Positions 8,054 through 16,823 of a stretch of DNA of 61,541 bases are shown here, piece after piece. The notes below the pieces were generated by a model. That model worked only from the letters and a program-made list of their open reading frames with translations. It ran no database searches and was not told where the DNA came from. The stretch's first letter is position 1. Every line of letters begins with the position of its first letter. The position numbers were made by a program, and so were the translations under genes. Source of the DNA: an uncultured SAR116 cluster alpha proteobacterium (GTDB lineage Bacteria > Pseudomonadota > Alphaproteobacteria > Puniceispirillales > Marisalimonadaceae); NCBI GenBank assembly GCA_902616005.1, contig CACMRG010000008.1:1-61541 (forward strand), read 5' to 3'.

Positions 8054-8920
8054 ATGCAAATAGAAAAATTTAACAAAAAAAAATTACAAAAAGAAATTGA
8101 AGAATTTGAGAAAGATTCAAAAAAATTATTTATAAGTACTGTTGACACTACTGTTTGTTGGAGAATTTGGGGAAAAGGACAACCTATAATTTTTTTACAT
8201 GGTGGTTATGGATCTTGGAGACATTGGATTAAACAAGTTATATACTTAGCAAAGGATTATCAAATTTTAGTCCCTGACATGCCAGGGTTTGGAGAGTCTT
8301 CAGATTTAAAATCCAATCATACGCCAGAAAATATATCTTTAAATCTTTATCAAACTTTTAGGAAACTAAAAATTACTGATTTAGATAGTATAAATTTAGT
8401 TGGGTTTTCATTTGGAGGTTTAATTTCAGGACATCTTTCTTATCAATTTTTAAAAAAAGGAATTGAATTAAAAAATTTAATTTTGGTTGGACCTGGTGGA
8501 ACAGGTGCAAGAAGAGGGCCAATGAAAGAAATGGTTCGTCGAACACCTAAAATGTCTTTTGAAGAAATCTTAAGAGCACATTTTGAAAATCTGAAAATAT
8601 TAATGATTAAAAACCCAAAAAATATTGATCTGTTATCCTTATATATACAATTAGAAAACACAAATAATCACAGGCTAAAAAGTAGACCTATATCAGCTAC
8701 TAATACTTTAATAAAAATATTAGAAAAACAAAATATAATCCCTTATCTAATTTTTGGAGAAAAAGATGCAACAGTTGGCCCTTATTTAGAAGAAAGAATT
8801 TCTCTTTTTAGAGAAGCATGTAAGGATATACGAATACATGTTGAGATTGATGCTGGTCATTGGATAATGTATGAAAAACCAGATAGATTTAATAATCTTA
8901 TAAAAGAAATAATTAATTAA
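8054..8920 (+). CDS. Alpha/beta hydrolase
   Basis: Alpha/beta-fold hydrolase of about 288 residues. Seen: IIFLHGGYGSWRHW with the oxyanion HGG, LVPDMPGFGESS, the nucleophile elbow GFSFGG (Ser), the acid Asp in IFGEKDATVGP, and the His in DAGHWIMYEKPDRF. The triad is complete, consistent with an esterase, C-C hydrolase or lactonase. I prefer the ATG at 8054; an in-frame TTG at 8012 would add 14 residues. The stop overlaps the stop of the convergent nitroreductase gene. It may belong to the same catabolic function as the adjacent CoA-transferase, but that is inference. Confidence 0.87.
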   Translation: MQIEKFNKKKLQKEIEEFEKDSKKLFISTVDTTVCWRIWGKGQPIIFLHGGYGSWRHWIKQVIYLAKDYQILVPDMPGFGESSDLKSNHTPENISLNLYQTFRKLKITDLDSINLVGFSFGGLISGHLSYQFLKKGIELKNLILVGPGGTGARRGPMKEMVRRTPKMSFEEILRAHFENLKILMIKNPKNIDLLSLYIQLENTNNHRLKSRPISATNTLIKILEKQNIIPYLIFGEKDATVGPYLEERISLFREACKDIRIHVEIDAGHWIMYEKPDRFNNLIKEIIN

Positions 8921-9750
8921 TCTAGTTTAAATCCATGAGATTTTAACCATTTTTTAAACTCTTTTCTCTCTGGTAATGACATTTGTCTTGAGATATTTTC
9001 AGACCAAGTGTTTTTTTTGTTAAATCCATAAACATTTACATGCCTTTGCTTTGATTTTGGTATTGGTTGTTCAGATTCAATAGTTTTATCATAATGATCA
9101 ATTTGCTTTAAAATATCTTTATCGTTATAAAAATCTTCATGAAAAACTACTTTCATTGGTAACCTAATTGAAATTTCATTATTTTCATCAGGCCAACCAA
9201 CGCTAAGACCTGCTATTGGAAATACACCTTCGGGTAAATGACACATTTTCTTTACTTCTTCTAAGTGGTTTCTAACCATACTAATTGGACAAATTCCTAA
9301 TCCAAACTCTTCTGCAGTATTAATTAAATTTTGCATAGCAAGTGACGCATCAATTACAGCATTCATAAAATAGTCAATACTATTATTTTTATACTCATAA
9401 CCTTTATATTCTGTAATAATTTGATTTCTTTTTATATCTGCCAAAAAAAGAAAAAATAAAGGTGCCTCTAAAGCCCATGCTGTTTTCCCCAAAAGTTTAC
9501 TTAATTTATTTTTAATTTCTTTATTTTTAATTAATAAAATAGAATATTGCTGAAGATTAGACTTTGAAGGAGCGGCTTGAGCTGAGGCTATTAAAGATAT
9601 CAAAATTTCTTTTGAAACTTTTGATTTTTTAAATTTACGACAAGATTTTCTTAAAATTCTTTTAGAAACAGATTCAGGCATATCAAAACATTTTTCCAAA
9701 TCACTATCTTGTGCATATCTACTTTTAATGAGATCTTTGATATCAATCAT
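8917..9750 (-). CDS. Nitroreductase family FMN-dependent protein
   Basis: 277-residue nitroreductase-fold flavoprotein that uses FMN and NAD(P)H to reduce nitro compounds, quinones or related substrates. Seen: RILRKSCRKFKKSKVSKE (the Arg-rich FMN phosphate site), SAQAAPSKSNLQQYSI, DASLAMQNLINTAEEFGLGICPI, and the LPEGVFPIAGLSVGWP segment typical of the C-terminal part. The extra C-terminal tail ending in WLKSHGFKL makes it longer than minimal family members. It overlaps the hydrolase stop codon in a tail-to-tail arrangement and is divergent from the next SDR gene. Confidence 0.88.
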   Translation of the reverse strand: MIDIKDLIKSRYAQDSDLEKCFDMPESVSKRILRKSCRKFKKSKVSKEILISLIASAQAAPSKSNLQQYSILLIKNKEIKNKLSKLLGKTAWALEAPLFFLFLADIKRNQIITEYKGYEYKNNSIDYFMNAVIDASLAMQNLINTAEEFGLGICPISMVRNHLEEVKKMCHLPEGVFPIAGLSVGWPDENNEISIRLPMKVVFHEDFYNDKDILKQIDHYDKTIESEQPIPKSKQRHVNVYGFNKKNTWSENISRQMSLPERKEFKKWLKSHGFKLD

Positions 9751-9814
9751 AAAAATTTAAGATTTTATTATAATTATGTTAGAGTTAAAACATAAGATTA
9801 GAAAGAAAAAAATT

Positions 9815-10609
9815 ATGTTAAATTTAGATGGGAAAACTGCCATTGTAACAGGATGTGGATCTGAAGGTGAAGGCTGGGGAAACGGTAGAGCTATTGCAAC
9901 TTTGTTGGCAAGGCAAGGAGCAAAAGTTATAGGAACAGATTTAAATTATAAAGCAGCAAAAAATACGCAGGATTTTATTCTTAAAGAAAACAATGAATGT
10001 GAGATTTATGAAGTAAATATGTCTAATAAAAAAGATGTAGACTCTTTTTTCAAAAATGTAACTAATCAACATGAAAAAATTAATATTTTAGTTAACAATG
10101 TAGGCAGATCTGAGCCAGGTGATCCAGAAGTTATGGGTTATGATGTTTGGAGAGAACAATTTAGTACAAATTTAGATACTGCTTTTTTTTCTATCAAACA
10201 AATTATACCAACAATGAAAAAAATTGGTGGTGGATCTATCGTAAATATTTCATCTGTAGCTGGAATGAGATATGTTGGCAAACCTCAGGTTGGTTATAGC
10301 GCATCTAAAGCAGCCTTAATGCATATGACTAAAACAACAGCAATTATACATGCAGAAAACAAAATAAGATTAAATTGTGTTGTTCCTGGATTAATGCACA
10401 CTCCTCTTGTTAAAAGACTTGCAAATAAATATGCTGATGGAAAATATGAGGAATTCGTTAAAACACGAAATAATCAAGTTCCTATGAAAAAAATGGGAAG
10501 TTCATTTGATGTAGCGAACGCAGTTTTATTTTTAGCATCTGATGAAGCAAAATATATTACAGGGACCGAGATTATAGTCGATGGAGGCTTAACAGCAACC
10601 ACACCATAA
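9815..10609 (+). CDS. Short-chain dehydrogenase/reductase (SDR)
   Basis: Classical SDR of about 264 residues. Seen: KTAIVTGCGSEGEGWGNGRA, an expanded glycine-rich NAD(P) loop, LVNNVGRSEPG, ISSVAGMRYVGK, the catalytic YSASK motif, RLNCVVPGLMHTP, and the C-terminal ITGTEIIVDGGL. FabG-like overall but the substrate is not known. I start at the ATG at 9815, which follows AGAAAG, because MLNLDGKTAIVTG is the usual SDR N-terminus. An ATG at 9776 would add 13 lysine-rich residues. The potassium channel gene follows after 12 bases. Confidence 0.88.
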   Translation: MLNLDGKTAIVTGCGSEGEGWGNGRAIATLLARQGAKVIGTDLNYKAAKNTQDFILKENNECEIYEVNMSNKKDVDSFFKNVTNQHEKINILVNNVGRSEPGDPEVMGYDVWREQFSTNLDTAFFSIKQIIPTMKKIGGGSIVNISSVAGMRYVGKPQVGYSASKAALMHMTKTTAIIHAENKIRLNCVVPGLMHTPLVKRLANKYADGKYEEFVKTRNNQVPMKKMGSSFDVANAVLFLASDEAKYITGTEIIVDGGLTATTP

Positions 10610-10621
10610 AGAAAAAATATA

Positions 10622-11545
10622 ATGAATAAATATCATAAAATTCAAATTAGGACTAATGAATTACTCTCTAGAGGCTCATCCAAGGATTTGCCAAGTAGAC
10701 TTGTTGATATTTTCTTATTTATTCTCATTCTATTAAATGTAACTGCTGTGTGTTTAGAATCAGTAAAATCAATAAGAGATAGTTTTGGTTATGAATTTTT
10801 CATTTTTGAGACAATCTCTGTTGTGATATTTTCTATTGAATATTTACTTCGCGTATGGTCTGCAAGTGCTGCTTCAGATACGATTTCAAAGAACTTAATT
10901 AAAAAAAGGTTGAAATATATCTTAAGTTTTAATGGTATTATTGACTTGGGAGCAATTTTACCTTCAATACTTCCTATATTTTTTGGAGGTGTTGATTTAC
11001 GTTGGTTAAGAGTGCTACGACTTTTAAGACTTCTTAAACTATCAAATTATTCTACAGCTCTAGAAGATTTTTTCAGTGCTATTAAAGAAGATTGGCAATC
11101 ATTTTCAGCCGCATTATATCTAATGCTAATCGCATTATTTTTATCTAGTTCATTAATGTATATAGCAGAACATGAAGTACAACCAGATAATTTTAGCTCA
11201 ATACCTGAAACAATGTGGTGGGGACTTATTACATTAACAACAGTTGGCTATGGTGACGTCTCACCTATTACACCTTTAGGAAAAGTAATTGGAGCTTTTA
11301 CAGCTATTATGGGAATATGTACTGTAGCCCTTTTGACAGGAATAGTCGCTACTTCCTTTGCCAATTTAAGGTCAAGAAAGTCAGCTCTTTTTGAAGCAGA
11401 AATTAATGAGGCTCTTAGAGATGGGATTATTACTGACGAGGAGGCACAAAAAATTGAAAATTTACGTAAAGAATTAAATTTGTCAGAAGAACATTCAAAA
11501 TCATTAATGCAACTATTATCTGAGGGTAAAAAAAAATCTAAATAG
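10622..11545 (+). CDS. Voltage-gated potassium channel
   Basis: 307-residue six-helix Kv-type ion channel in the inner membrane. Seen: hydrophobic S1 near 28-45, S2 near 58-80, S3 near 104-122, an S4 with basic residues every third position (R127, R130, R133, R136, K139), S5 near 162-182, and the pore selectivity motif TVGYGD at 207-212 followed by S6. The intact S4 argues for real voltage sensing. The C-terminal 60 residues are charged and helical, ending in a short EALRDGIITDEEAQKIENL segment that may drive tetramer assembly. The stop overlaps the convergent OYE gene by eight bases. Confidence 0.95.
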   Translation: MNKYHKIQIRTNELLSRGSSKDLPSRLVDIFLFILILLNVTAVCLESVKSIRDSFGYEFFIFETISVVIFSIEYLLRVWSASAASDTISKNLIKKRLKYILSFNGIIDLGAILPSILPIFFGGVDLRWLRVLRLLRLLKLSNYSTALEDFFSAIKEDWQSFSAALYLMLIALFLSSSLMYIAEHEVQPDNFSSIPETMWWGLITLTTVGYGDVSPITPLGKVIGAFTAIMGICTVALLTGIVATSFANLRSRKSALFEAEINEALRDGIITDEEAQKIENLRKELNLSEEHSKSLMQLLSEGKKKSK

Positions 11546-12623
11546 ATTTTTTAAAACGTCTTGCATATTGATTAGGAGTTTCAATTTCAGTACCTAAAAT
11601 ATCAGCAGCATCCCAAACCCATCTTGGGTTAGATAGAAATGCTCTTGCCATTGCAATCATATCACTTTCATGATTTTCAAGAATTTTATTTGCTTTAATT
11701 GGGTCTGTTATCATCCCAACTGTTCTAGTTAAAATATCTGAATTTTGTTTTATATGTTTTGATAAATGTACTTGATAATGCTCTTTAATTGGTATTTTGG
11801 GGCTTGGGGTATTACCACCACTTGAAACACACACGTAATCACAACCTAAATTTTTAAGGTGGTTAGAAAAAACTAACGCATCTTCTATTTCAATTCCATT
11901 TTCTTCCCATTCTGTCCCAGTTATTCTCATTCCAACAGGCAAATTATTTGATACTTTGACTACTTCTTCAAAAACTTCTAAAGGGAATCTCATTCTGTTA
12001 TCAAGACTTCCTCCATATTTATCTTTTCTTTGATTTGATATTGGAGAAATAAATTGATGAAATAAGTATCCGTGTGCTGCATGAATTTCAATTAAATCAA
12101 ATCCAGCTTTAATACTTCTTTTTGTTGCATCGATAAAAGCTATTTTTACCCTTTGTAAATCTTCTTCATTCATCTCCCTAGGAATTGGCCAACCTACATC
12201 AAATGGAATTGCAGAGGGGGCTATAGTTTTCCAAGGATTTTGATCATCTCTAAGATAAGATCTTCCTTCCCAAGGTCTTTGAGAAGATGCTTTTCTACCA
12301 GCATGGCCAAGCTGAATTCCAAACTTAACTGTATTTAATGATAGCTCTTTGACTTTTTCTAACACAGTTTTTGTGGATAAAAGGCAATTATCATTATAAA
12401 TACCTGTACAATTGTGGGTAATTCTTCCAATATCTTCTACGGCTGTTGATTCAATCATGACTAAGCCTGCACCACTAAATCCAAATTGCGATAAATGTTG
12501 AAAATGCCAATCATTCATCAAACCTTGTTTTGAAGAATATTGGCACATGGGAGATACTACAATTCTATTAGAAAATTCAGAATCTTTAATTTTAATTTTT
12601 TCAAATATCTTATTTTTATTCAT
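11538..12623 (-). CDS. Old yellow enzyme-family NADH:flavin oxidoreductase (YqjM/NamA type)
   Basis: 361-residue FMN-binding ene-reductase. Seen: FSNRIVVSPMCQYSS, whose Cys is the redox-tuning cysteine of the YqjM class, QLGHAGRKASSQRPW, the substrate-binding His pair in EIHAAHGYLFHQFISPISNQR, KDKYGGSLDNRMRFPLEV, and the C-terminal phosphate-binding region MIAMARAFLSNPRW. The family reduces activated C=C bonds in stress metabolites. It overlaps nudC by eight bases, so the two genes are probably translated from one transcript. Confidence 0.93.
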   Translation of the reverse strand: MNKNKIFEKIKIKDSEFSNRIVVSPMCQYSSKQGLMNDWHFQHLSQFGFSGAGLVMIESTAVEDIGRITHNCTGIYNDNCLLSTKTVLEKVKELSLNTVKFGIQLGHAGRKASSQRPWEGRSYLRDDQNPWKTIAPSAIPFDVGWPIPREMNEEDLQRVKIAFIDATKRSIKAGFDLIEIHAAHGYLFHQFISPISNQRKDKYGGSLDNRMRFPLEVFEEVVKVSNNLPVGMRITGTEWEENGIEIEDALVFSNHLKNLGCDYVCVSSGGNTPSPKIPIKEHYQVHLSKHIKQNSDILTRTVGMITDPIKANKILENHESDMIAMARAFLSNPRWVWDAADILGTEIETPNQYARRFKKSI

Positions 12624-13548
12624 GTCTTCTTATCCAATCATTAACAAGTCGTCTTGCAATTGAGTCAAATCTAGGAAGTTTAAATCCATCTTTTATATTA
12701 GGATGAGTTAAATTTTTTAATTGACTAATATTAAACCAATTTGCATCTTCTATTTCGTCTTCATCTACATTTAAGTCAGTATCTTCTGTTTCTGCAAAAA
12801 AACCAAGCATTAAAGATGCTGGAAATGGCCAAGGTTGAGACTGAAAATATTCAATTTTGTTTACATTTACACCAACCTCTTCAAAAACCTCTCTCTTTAA
12901 AGCCAATTCAAGACTTTCTCCTGGTTCTACAAATCCCGCAAGAGTACTATACATTTTTTGAGGAAACCTTGACGAACGTGCCAACAAAACTTTATCTTTA
13001 TTTGAAACAAGTGTTATGATCGCCGGGTCTGTTCTAGGAAAGTGGCTCTGATTACAATTTTTATTTATGCATTTTAAAACAAAACCAGCCTCTTCTATTT
13101 TTGTTTTTGATCCACATACTCCACAAAATTTATTTTTTTTATGCCAAAATGTCATTCCCTTAGCCAATGCTAGATAAGAACTATCTAATTCTGTTAAACT
13201 TCCAATAACATTTCTTAATTGATCAGTTATTATATCACCTTGATCAATCTCAAGAGAATTCTTGTCAATTTTCGATTTGATATTTATAGAAAAATAAAAA
13301 TTTTCATTTATTTTTCCTAAAAAGATCATTTTATCTAAATTTATATCTTTCGTATAAAGTTCTAATTCTTGTCTTTTAAGAATAAGTGGTTTAATTTCAT
13401 CTTTTTCTGATAAAAAATAATTTTCATCGTCTCTCATTGGAATAAAATTTACATTTTCACTATCTAAAATACTCCTTAGAAAATTTTCATCTTTTCTCAA
13501 TTCAGATGATCTATTTAAAAGTGGATTATTGTAATAAATTTTTTCCAT
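12616..13548 (-). CDS. nudC: NAD+ diphosphatase / deNADding enzyme NudC
   Basis: 310-residue Nudix hydrolase that cleaves NAD(H) to NMN(H) and AMP and can remove NAD caps from RNA. Seen: a four-Cys zinc site (CGVCGSKT with CINKNC), SHFPRTDPAIITLV, the Nudix box GFVEPGESLELALKREVFEEVGV (GX5EX7REUXEEXGU form), and the NudC-specific motif SQPWPFPASLMLGF. The length is usual for the family. It is transcribed with the downstream OYE reductase, and both handle nicotinamide nucleotides. Confidence 0.95.
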   Translation of the reverse strand: MEKIYYNNPLLNRSSELRKDENFLRSILDSENVNFIPMRDDENYFLSEKDEIKPLILKRQELELYTKDINLDKMIFLGKINENFYFSINIKSKIDKNSLEIDQGDIITDQLRNVIGSLTELDSSYLALAKGMTFWHKKNKFCGVCGSKTKIEEAGFVLKCINKNCNQSHFPRTDPAIITLVSNKDKVLLARSSRFPQKMYSTLAGFVEPGESLELALKREVFEEVGVNVNKIEYFQSQPWPFPASLMLGFFAETEDTDLNVDEDEIEDANWFNISQLKNLTHPNIKDGFKLPRFDSIARRLVNDWIRRHE

Positions 13549-13645
13549 GGAATGTTATTTTTTACATTATGAATAAATCTGTATCAACAATAAAAAAAAA
13601 TAAGATTTAACTTGCAGATTTATAATTAAATTGTTTAGATGTTTC

Positions 13646-14053
13646 ATGATTAAAATTAGTAGAATATCGTCACCCTTAAAGGACAAAATCAAAAATATAG
13701 ATACTTGTTCTCAATTGGATGGAGACGGAGTCTTTGAAGGAAAATATTCAACTTCTGGCACTATTGTTTTAAAAAACAAATTTATTGGTAGTTTAAAAGC
13801 AGATCAAACCATTATTGACACCGATGGCACTTTTGAAGGTGAATTAAAAACTGAAGAATTAATAATCTCAGGTTTTGTTAATGGAAAAATTGATGCTGAT
13901 AATATTATCATAATGGAAAATGGTAAAATATCTGGTGATATTATATATAATCAATTAGCAGTATTTGAAGGCGGTATTATTGATGTTGCTGGAATGAAAA
14001 GAAAAGAAAAACAAAAAGACGAAAAAATTATTGATATAGCTAGTACTAAGTAA
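13646..14053 (+). CDS. Bactofilin (polymer-forming cytoskeletal protein)
   Basis: 135-residue bactofilin, a right-handed beta-helix protein that polymerises without nucleotide at the membrane and positions wall enzymes. Seen: a short polar N-terminus, then repeating strands with glycine turns (GVFEGKYSTSGTIVLKNKF, IGSLKADQTII, GTFEGELKTEEL, GFVNGKIDADNII, GKISGDIIYNQLAVFEGGII), then a lysine-rich tail. The ATG at 13646 is preferred over an in-frame TTG at 13631. No M23 peptidase partner lies beside it, unlike in many proteobacteria. A TATAAT hexamer sits at 13621-13626 but no good -35 element is visible. Confidence 0.92.
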   Translation: MIKISRISSPLKDKIKNIDTCSQLDGDGVFEGKYSTSGTIVLKNKFIGSLKADQTIIDTDGTFEGELKTEELIISGFVNGKIDADNIIIMENGKISGDIIYNQLAVFEGGIIDVAGMKRKEKQKDEKIIDIASTK

Positions 14054-14060
14054 AAATGAT

Positions 14061-14249
14061 TTAAGTTTTTATAACAAACTCTAATCCTGAATAATTACAC
14101 ACATACAAATTTGGTTTTAATTTATTGAATTTTAATATTATGTCATTTAATTCAACATCAATACCATTTGGATGCATTCTCACTACTCTGCCTTTATTAT
14201 TTTTATCTGTGTCTGTACAATGAATATTTACAATTTGGTCTAAATGCAT
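14061..14249 (-). CDS. Small protein of unknown function, 62 residues
   Basis: I do not recognise this protein. It is 62 residues, with no signal or membrane segment. The sequence alternates hydrophobic and polar residues with turns (DQIVNIHCTDTDKNNKGRVV, NGIDVELNDIILKF), suggesting a small beta-barrel of SH3/KOW-like type. Two cysteines (about 11 and 53) are present. An ATG and a purine-rich upstream stretch (GGAGATGT before the start) support translation. It follows the DUF2237 gene by 19 bases on the same strand and is convergent with bactofilin. Confidence 0.55.
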   Translation of the reverse strand: MHLDQIVNIHCTDTDKNNKGRVVRMHPNGIDVELNDIILKFNKLKPNLYVCNYSGLEFVIKT

Positions 14250-14268
14250 GATACATCTCCTATAATTT

Positions 14269-14676
14269 TTAGTTAGAAAATTTTTTAAGCAATTTTAACT
14301 CTATAACAGAAAGAGTTAATATGTTTGTTGATTCTAAGATTATTTTTGGTGCTTTATTAGCAAAATAAGCTTGCTTCCACCTTTCAGCGCATAAACACCA
14401 TCTATCGCCAGTTGAAACACCTAAAAAATTATATTCTGGGACAGGATCTGATAAATTATTTCCTACAGATTTGCTGAATTCTAAAAATTCATCATTCATT
14501 ATTGAACAAACTGTATGAAGACCATAATCATTTTTTTCTGTCTTACAGAAACCATCTCTATAAATTCCTGTCAATTTAATCCTGTCAATGAGATTTTTAT
14601 TACAATTACAACTAAGTAAAGGTTTATTTAAAACATTGAGTTGATGATTAATGCGTCTATCAAATGAATCGTCCAT
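14269..14676 (-). CDS. DUF2237 family protein
   Basis: 135-residue member of DUF2237 (COG3651), a widespread family without assigned function. Seen: LTGIYRDGFC, YGLHTVCSIMNDEFLEFSK, the hallmark STGDRWCLCAERWKQAY, and APKIILESTN, all in family order. Several conserved Cys and His residues hint at metal binding or redox chemistry, but that is inference. Its start overlaps the end of plsC by 17 bases, so it is probably translationally coupled to it. Confidence 0.9.
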   Translation of the reverse strand: MDDSFDRRINHQLNVLNKPLLSCNCNKNLIDRIKLTGIYRDGFCKTEKNDYGLHTVCSIMNDEFLEFSKSVGNNLSDPVPEYNFLGVSTGDRWCLCAERWKQAYFANKAPKIILESTNILTLSVIELKLLKKFSN

Positions 14677-15415
14677 GACTTTCCTCTTTAATTAGTTTTT
14701 TAGTTTTTTCTTCAATACTTTTTTCTAATTTATCCATGAATGTTTTTTTGTCTAACCCTATTTGAATTTCATCCATTATTTCTATTGTAACAGTTTTTGT
14801 TTTATGCCTATTTGGAAATTTTAAAAAACTATTCTTGGGCCAAAATAAACCAGCATTGTGGGCAACAGGTATTACTGGAATATTACACTGTGAATATAAA
14901 AAATATATGCCTGATTGATATGGATAATCCTTTGTAGAAGCATTTAAAGGAACTCTTGTACCTTGAGGAAATATTAAAATAGATGAACCTTTATTTAAAT
15001 TTATTTTTGCCATTTTTACTATTTTTTTTAATGCTTCAATTGTATTTTCTCTAATTATAGGTATTGCTCTACCTTTTAAAAAATACATTCCTATTATTGG
15101 TAGATAAATTAATTCTTTTTTTAATACAATTGAAGGCATATCAAATAAACTTGTACACAATACTGTTTCCCAAGCAGATTGATGTTTTACTGCAATAATA
15201 CAAGGTTTATTTTTATTATAATTTCCAATTATTTTTAAATTTAAGCCCAACCAAATTTTCATTCCTAAAACTAAAATTGAACCCCAAATTTTGGCAACAA
15301 TTTTAATGAACAAAAAAGGGAGTATTAATATTGGTAACATTATTATTACTAATAAAAAAGTTAGTATATAAAAATGTAAGTTAAATAAAATTGATTTTAT
15401 TACATTGATTACCAT
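14660..15415 (-). CDS. plsC: 1-acyl-sn-glycerol-3-phosphate acyltransferase
   Basis: 251-residue inner-membrane acyltransferase that makes phosphatidic acid from lysophosphatidic acid. Seen: an N-terminal hydrophobic segment (about 8-45), the catalytic block KHQSAWET (H-x4-E in place of the textbook H-x4-D, a variant common in proteobacterial homologues), RAIPIIR, FPQGTR for the usual FPEGTR, and IPVIPVAHNAG. All four acyltransferase blocks are therefore present. It lies three bases after the tusA-like gene and overlaps the DUF2237 gene. Confidence 0.92.
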   Translation of the reverse strand: MVINVIKSILFNLHFYILTFLLVIIMLPILILPFLFIKIVAKIWGSILVLGMKIWLGLNLKIIGNYNKNKPCIIAVKHQSAWETVLCTSLFDMPSIVLKKELIYLPIIGMYFLKGRAIPIIRENTIEALKKIVKMAKINLNKGSSILIFPQGTRVPLNASTKDYPYQSGIYFLYSQCNIPVIPVAHNAGLFWPKNSFLKFPNRHKTKTVTIEIMDEIQIGLDKKTFMDKLEKSIEEKTKKLIKEESHGRFI

Positions 15416-15418
15416 TTG

Positions 15419-15646
15419 CTATCTTTTCCTAATATCAAATAAATATATTCCATTAGTTTTTACAAAATTCAATTCTAAATTCTCAACTTCACACAAATGT
15501 GAAAAATCAATTGGACTGCCTGGATCGTCTGAGAGAAATTGATGACATTCTCCTGGTTTCATTTTTTTGATTACTCTTTTTGCTTTTAAAATTGGAAGTG
15601 GGCACTTTAATCCAGTAAAATCTGATTTTTCCAAAAAATACTCCAA
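15419..15646 (-). CDS. TusA/SirA-like sulfur carrier protein
   Basis: 75-residue TusA-family protein. The signature FTGLKCPLPILKAKRVI contains the CPxP motif, whose Cys carries a persulfide for tRNA 2-thiolation or other sulfur relay, followed by the SDDPGSPIDF segment of the family. The length is usual. TusA proper works with TusBCDE in gammaproteobacteria; those partners are not in this window, so the sulfur acceptor is unclear. It is the first gene of a three-gene run with plsC and the DUF2237 gene. Confidence 0.9.
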   Translation of the reverse strand: MEYFLEKSDFTGLKCPLPILKAKRVIKKMKPGECHQFLSDDPGSPIDFSHLCEVENLELNFVKTNGIYLFDIRKR

Positions 15647-15717
15647 AGTTAATTTTACTTTAATAATATTAAACTTGTTACAATGTTATCAAGTTAAATG
15701 GTATAATTATTGTAACA

Positions 15718-16440
15718 ATGAGTATATGGGGAAAAATTTTTGGAGGAACTGGTGGTTTTGTTGTTGGCGGACCATTGGGCGGACTTTTAGGAATTTTTGC
15801 CGGTCATGCGATTGATAAATTGAACAAAAAAAAATTGCCTGAAAGTGTTGCTGTTAAACAAGTTAATTTTACAATTGGGGTGATTGCATTGTCTGCAAAA
15901 ATGGCTAAAGCTGATGGAATTGTCTCTTCTCAAGAATTAGATGCTTTTAAAAAAGGTTTAATTATTAATCAAAACGAGTTGAAAAATGTTGAAATAGTAT
16001 GGAATTATGCAAAACAATCGGTACATGGTTTTGAGAGCTATGCAAGACAACTTGCTAAATTATTTAAACCAAATTCCTCTATTCTTGAAAATCTAATTCA
16101 TTTATTATTCTCAATTGCAAAATCTGATGGCCAGATAACTATTGAAGAAACTGAGTTTCTCAAAAAAGTTTCAAATATATTTGGTTTTGATAACAAAAAG
16201 TTTAATTTATTAATAGACATTTACTCAAATGACAATAACGATCCGTATACTGTCCTCCAATCAAATATCAAAGATACAATTGATCAAATTAACAAAAAAA
16301 GAATATTTCTTTTAAAAAAACATCATCCTGACGTTTTGATATCAAAAGGACAACCTTTAGAATTTGTAGAAAAAAATAATCATTACGTTAAAATGATAAA
16401 TAAGGCATGGGAATATGTAAAAAAAAATCATTGTAAATAA
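15718..16440 (+). CDS. DjlA-like protein: TerB domain plus C-terminal J domain
   Basis: 240-residue protein resembling DjlA. Seen: a glycine-rich hydrophobic N-terminus (GGTGGFVVGGPLGGLLGIFAG, about 9-28) that may insert in the membrane, a TerB-like helical region with two MAKADG/IAKSDG acidic repeats (about residues 61 and 136), and a C-terminal J domain with HPD at 203-205. The HPD loop recruits and stimulates DnaK, so this is a DnaK co-chaperone. rnpB follows 48 bases downstream. Confidence 0.9.
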   Translation: MSIWGKIFGGTGGFVVGGPLGGLLGIFAGHAIDKLNKKKLPESVAVKQVNFTIGVIALSAKMAKADGIVSSQELDAFKKGLIINQNELKNVEIVWNYAKQSVHGFESYARQLAKLFKPNSSILENLIHLLFSIAKSDGQITIEETEFLKKVSNIFGFDNKKFNLLIDIYSNDNNDPYTVLQSNIKDTIDQINKKRIFLLKKHHPDVLISKGQPLEFVEKNNHYVKMINKAWEYVKKNHCK

Positions 16441-16452
16441 TGATTTCAAAAA

Positions 16453-16478
16453 TTGCATTTTATAAAATAATATATAAT
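16453..16478 (+). promoter_or_regulatory. Candidate rnpB promoter
   Basis: A perfect TATAAT hexamer at 16473-16478 lies nine bases before the predicted 5' end of the RNase P RNA, and TTGCAT at 16453-16458 could be the -35 element. The 14-base spacer is shorter than optimal and A+T-rich background makes chance matches common, so only the -10 placement is persuasive. Confidence 0.4.
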
Positions 16479-16487
16479 ATTTGAAAT

Positions 16488-16810
16488 AAGAGAGCTTTGT
16501 GGTAGCTGCATTGCAGAGGAAAGTCCGGACTCCACAGGAAAAGAATGCTGGATAACATCCAGCAGGGGCAACCCTAGGGAAAGTGCAACAGAAAATATAC
16601 CGCCATTTTGGTAAGGTTGAAAAGGTGATGGTAAGAGCTCACCGCAATTGTAGCAATACAATTGGCATTGTAAACCCCATTTGGAGCAAGGCCAAATAGA
16701 AGAAACTAAGTTTTTCCTGAACGTTTCTGGGTAGGCCGCTAAAAAAAGTTTGTGAAAACTTTTTGAGATGAATTATCACATTAAACAGAATCCGGCTTAC
16801 AAGCTCTCTT
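16488..16810 (+). ncRNA. rnpB: RNase P RNA (M1 RNA)
   Basis: Catalytic RNA of ribonuclease P, which trims the 5' ends of pre-tRNAs. Seen: the conserved GAGGAAAGTCCGGAC block at about 16527-16541, the GGCAACCCTAGGGAAAGTG region after P8/P9 at about 16567-16585, and the 3' partner ACAGAATCCGGC near 16785-16796 completing P4. The first ten bases (AAGAGAGCTT, 16488-16497) are exactly complementary to the last ten (AAGCTCTCTT, 16801-16810), forming P1 and fixing both ends. The length of 323 bases is on the short side but normal. It sits between djlA-like and mraZ on the same strand. Confidence 0.96.
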
Positions 16811-16823
16811 AAAAAAAACAATT

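Noticed and set aside
16811-16823. Intrinsic terminator right after rnpB
   Set aside because: The sequence after P1 is an A-run on the plus strand, not a T-run, and there is no separate GC-rich hairpin, so I do not call a terminator.
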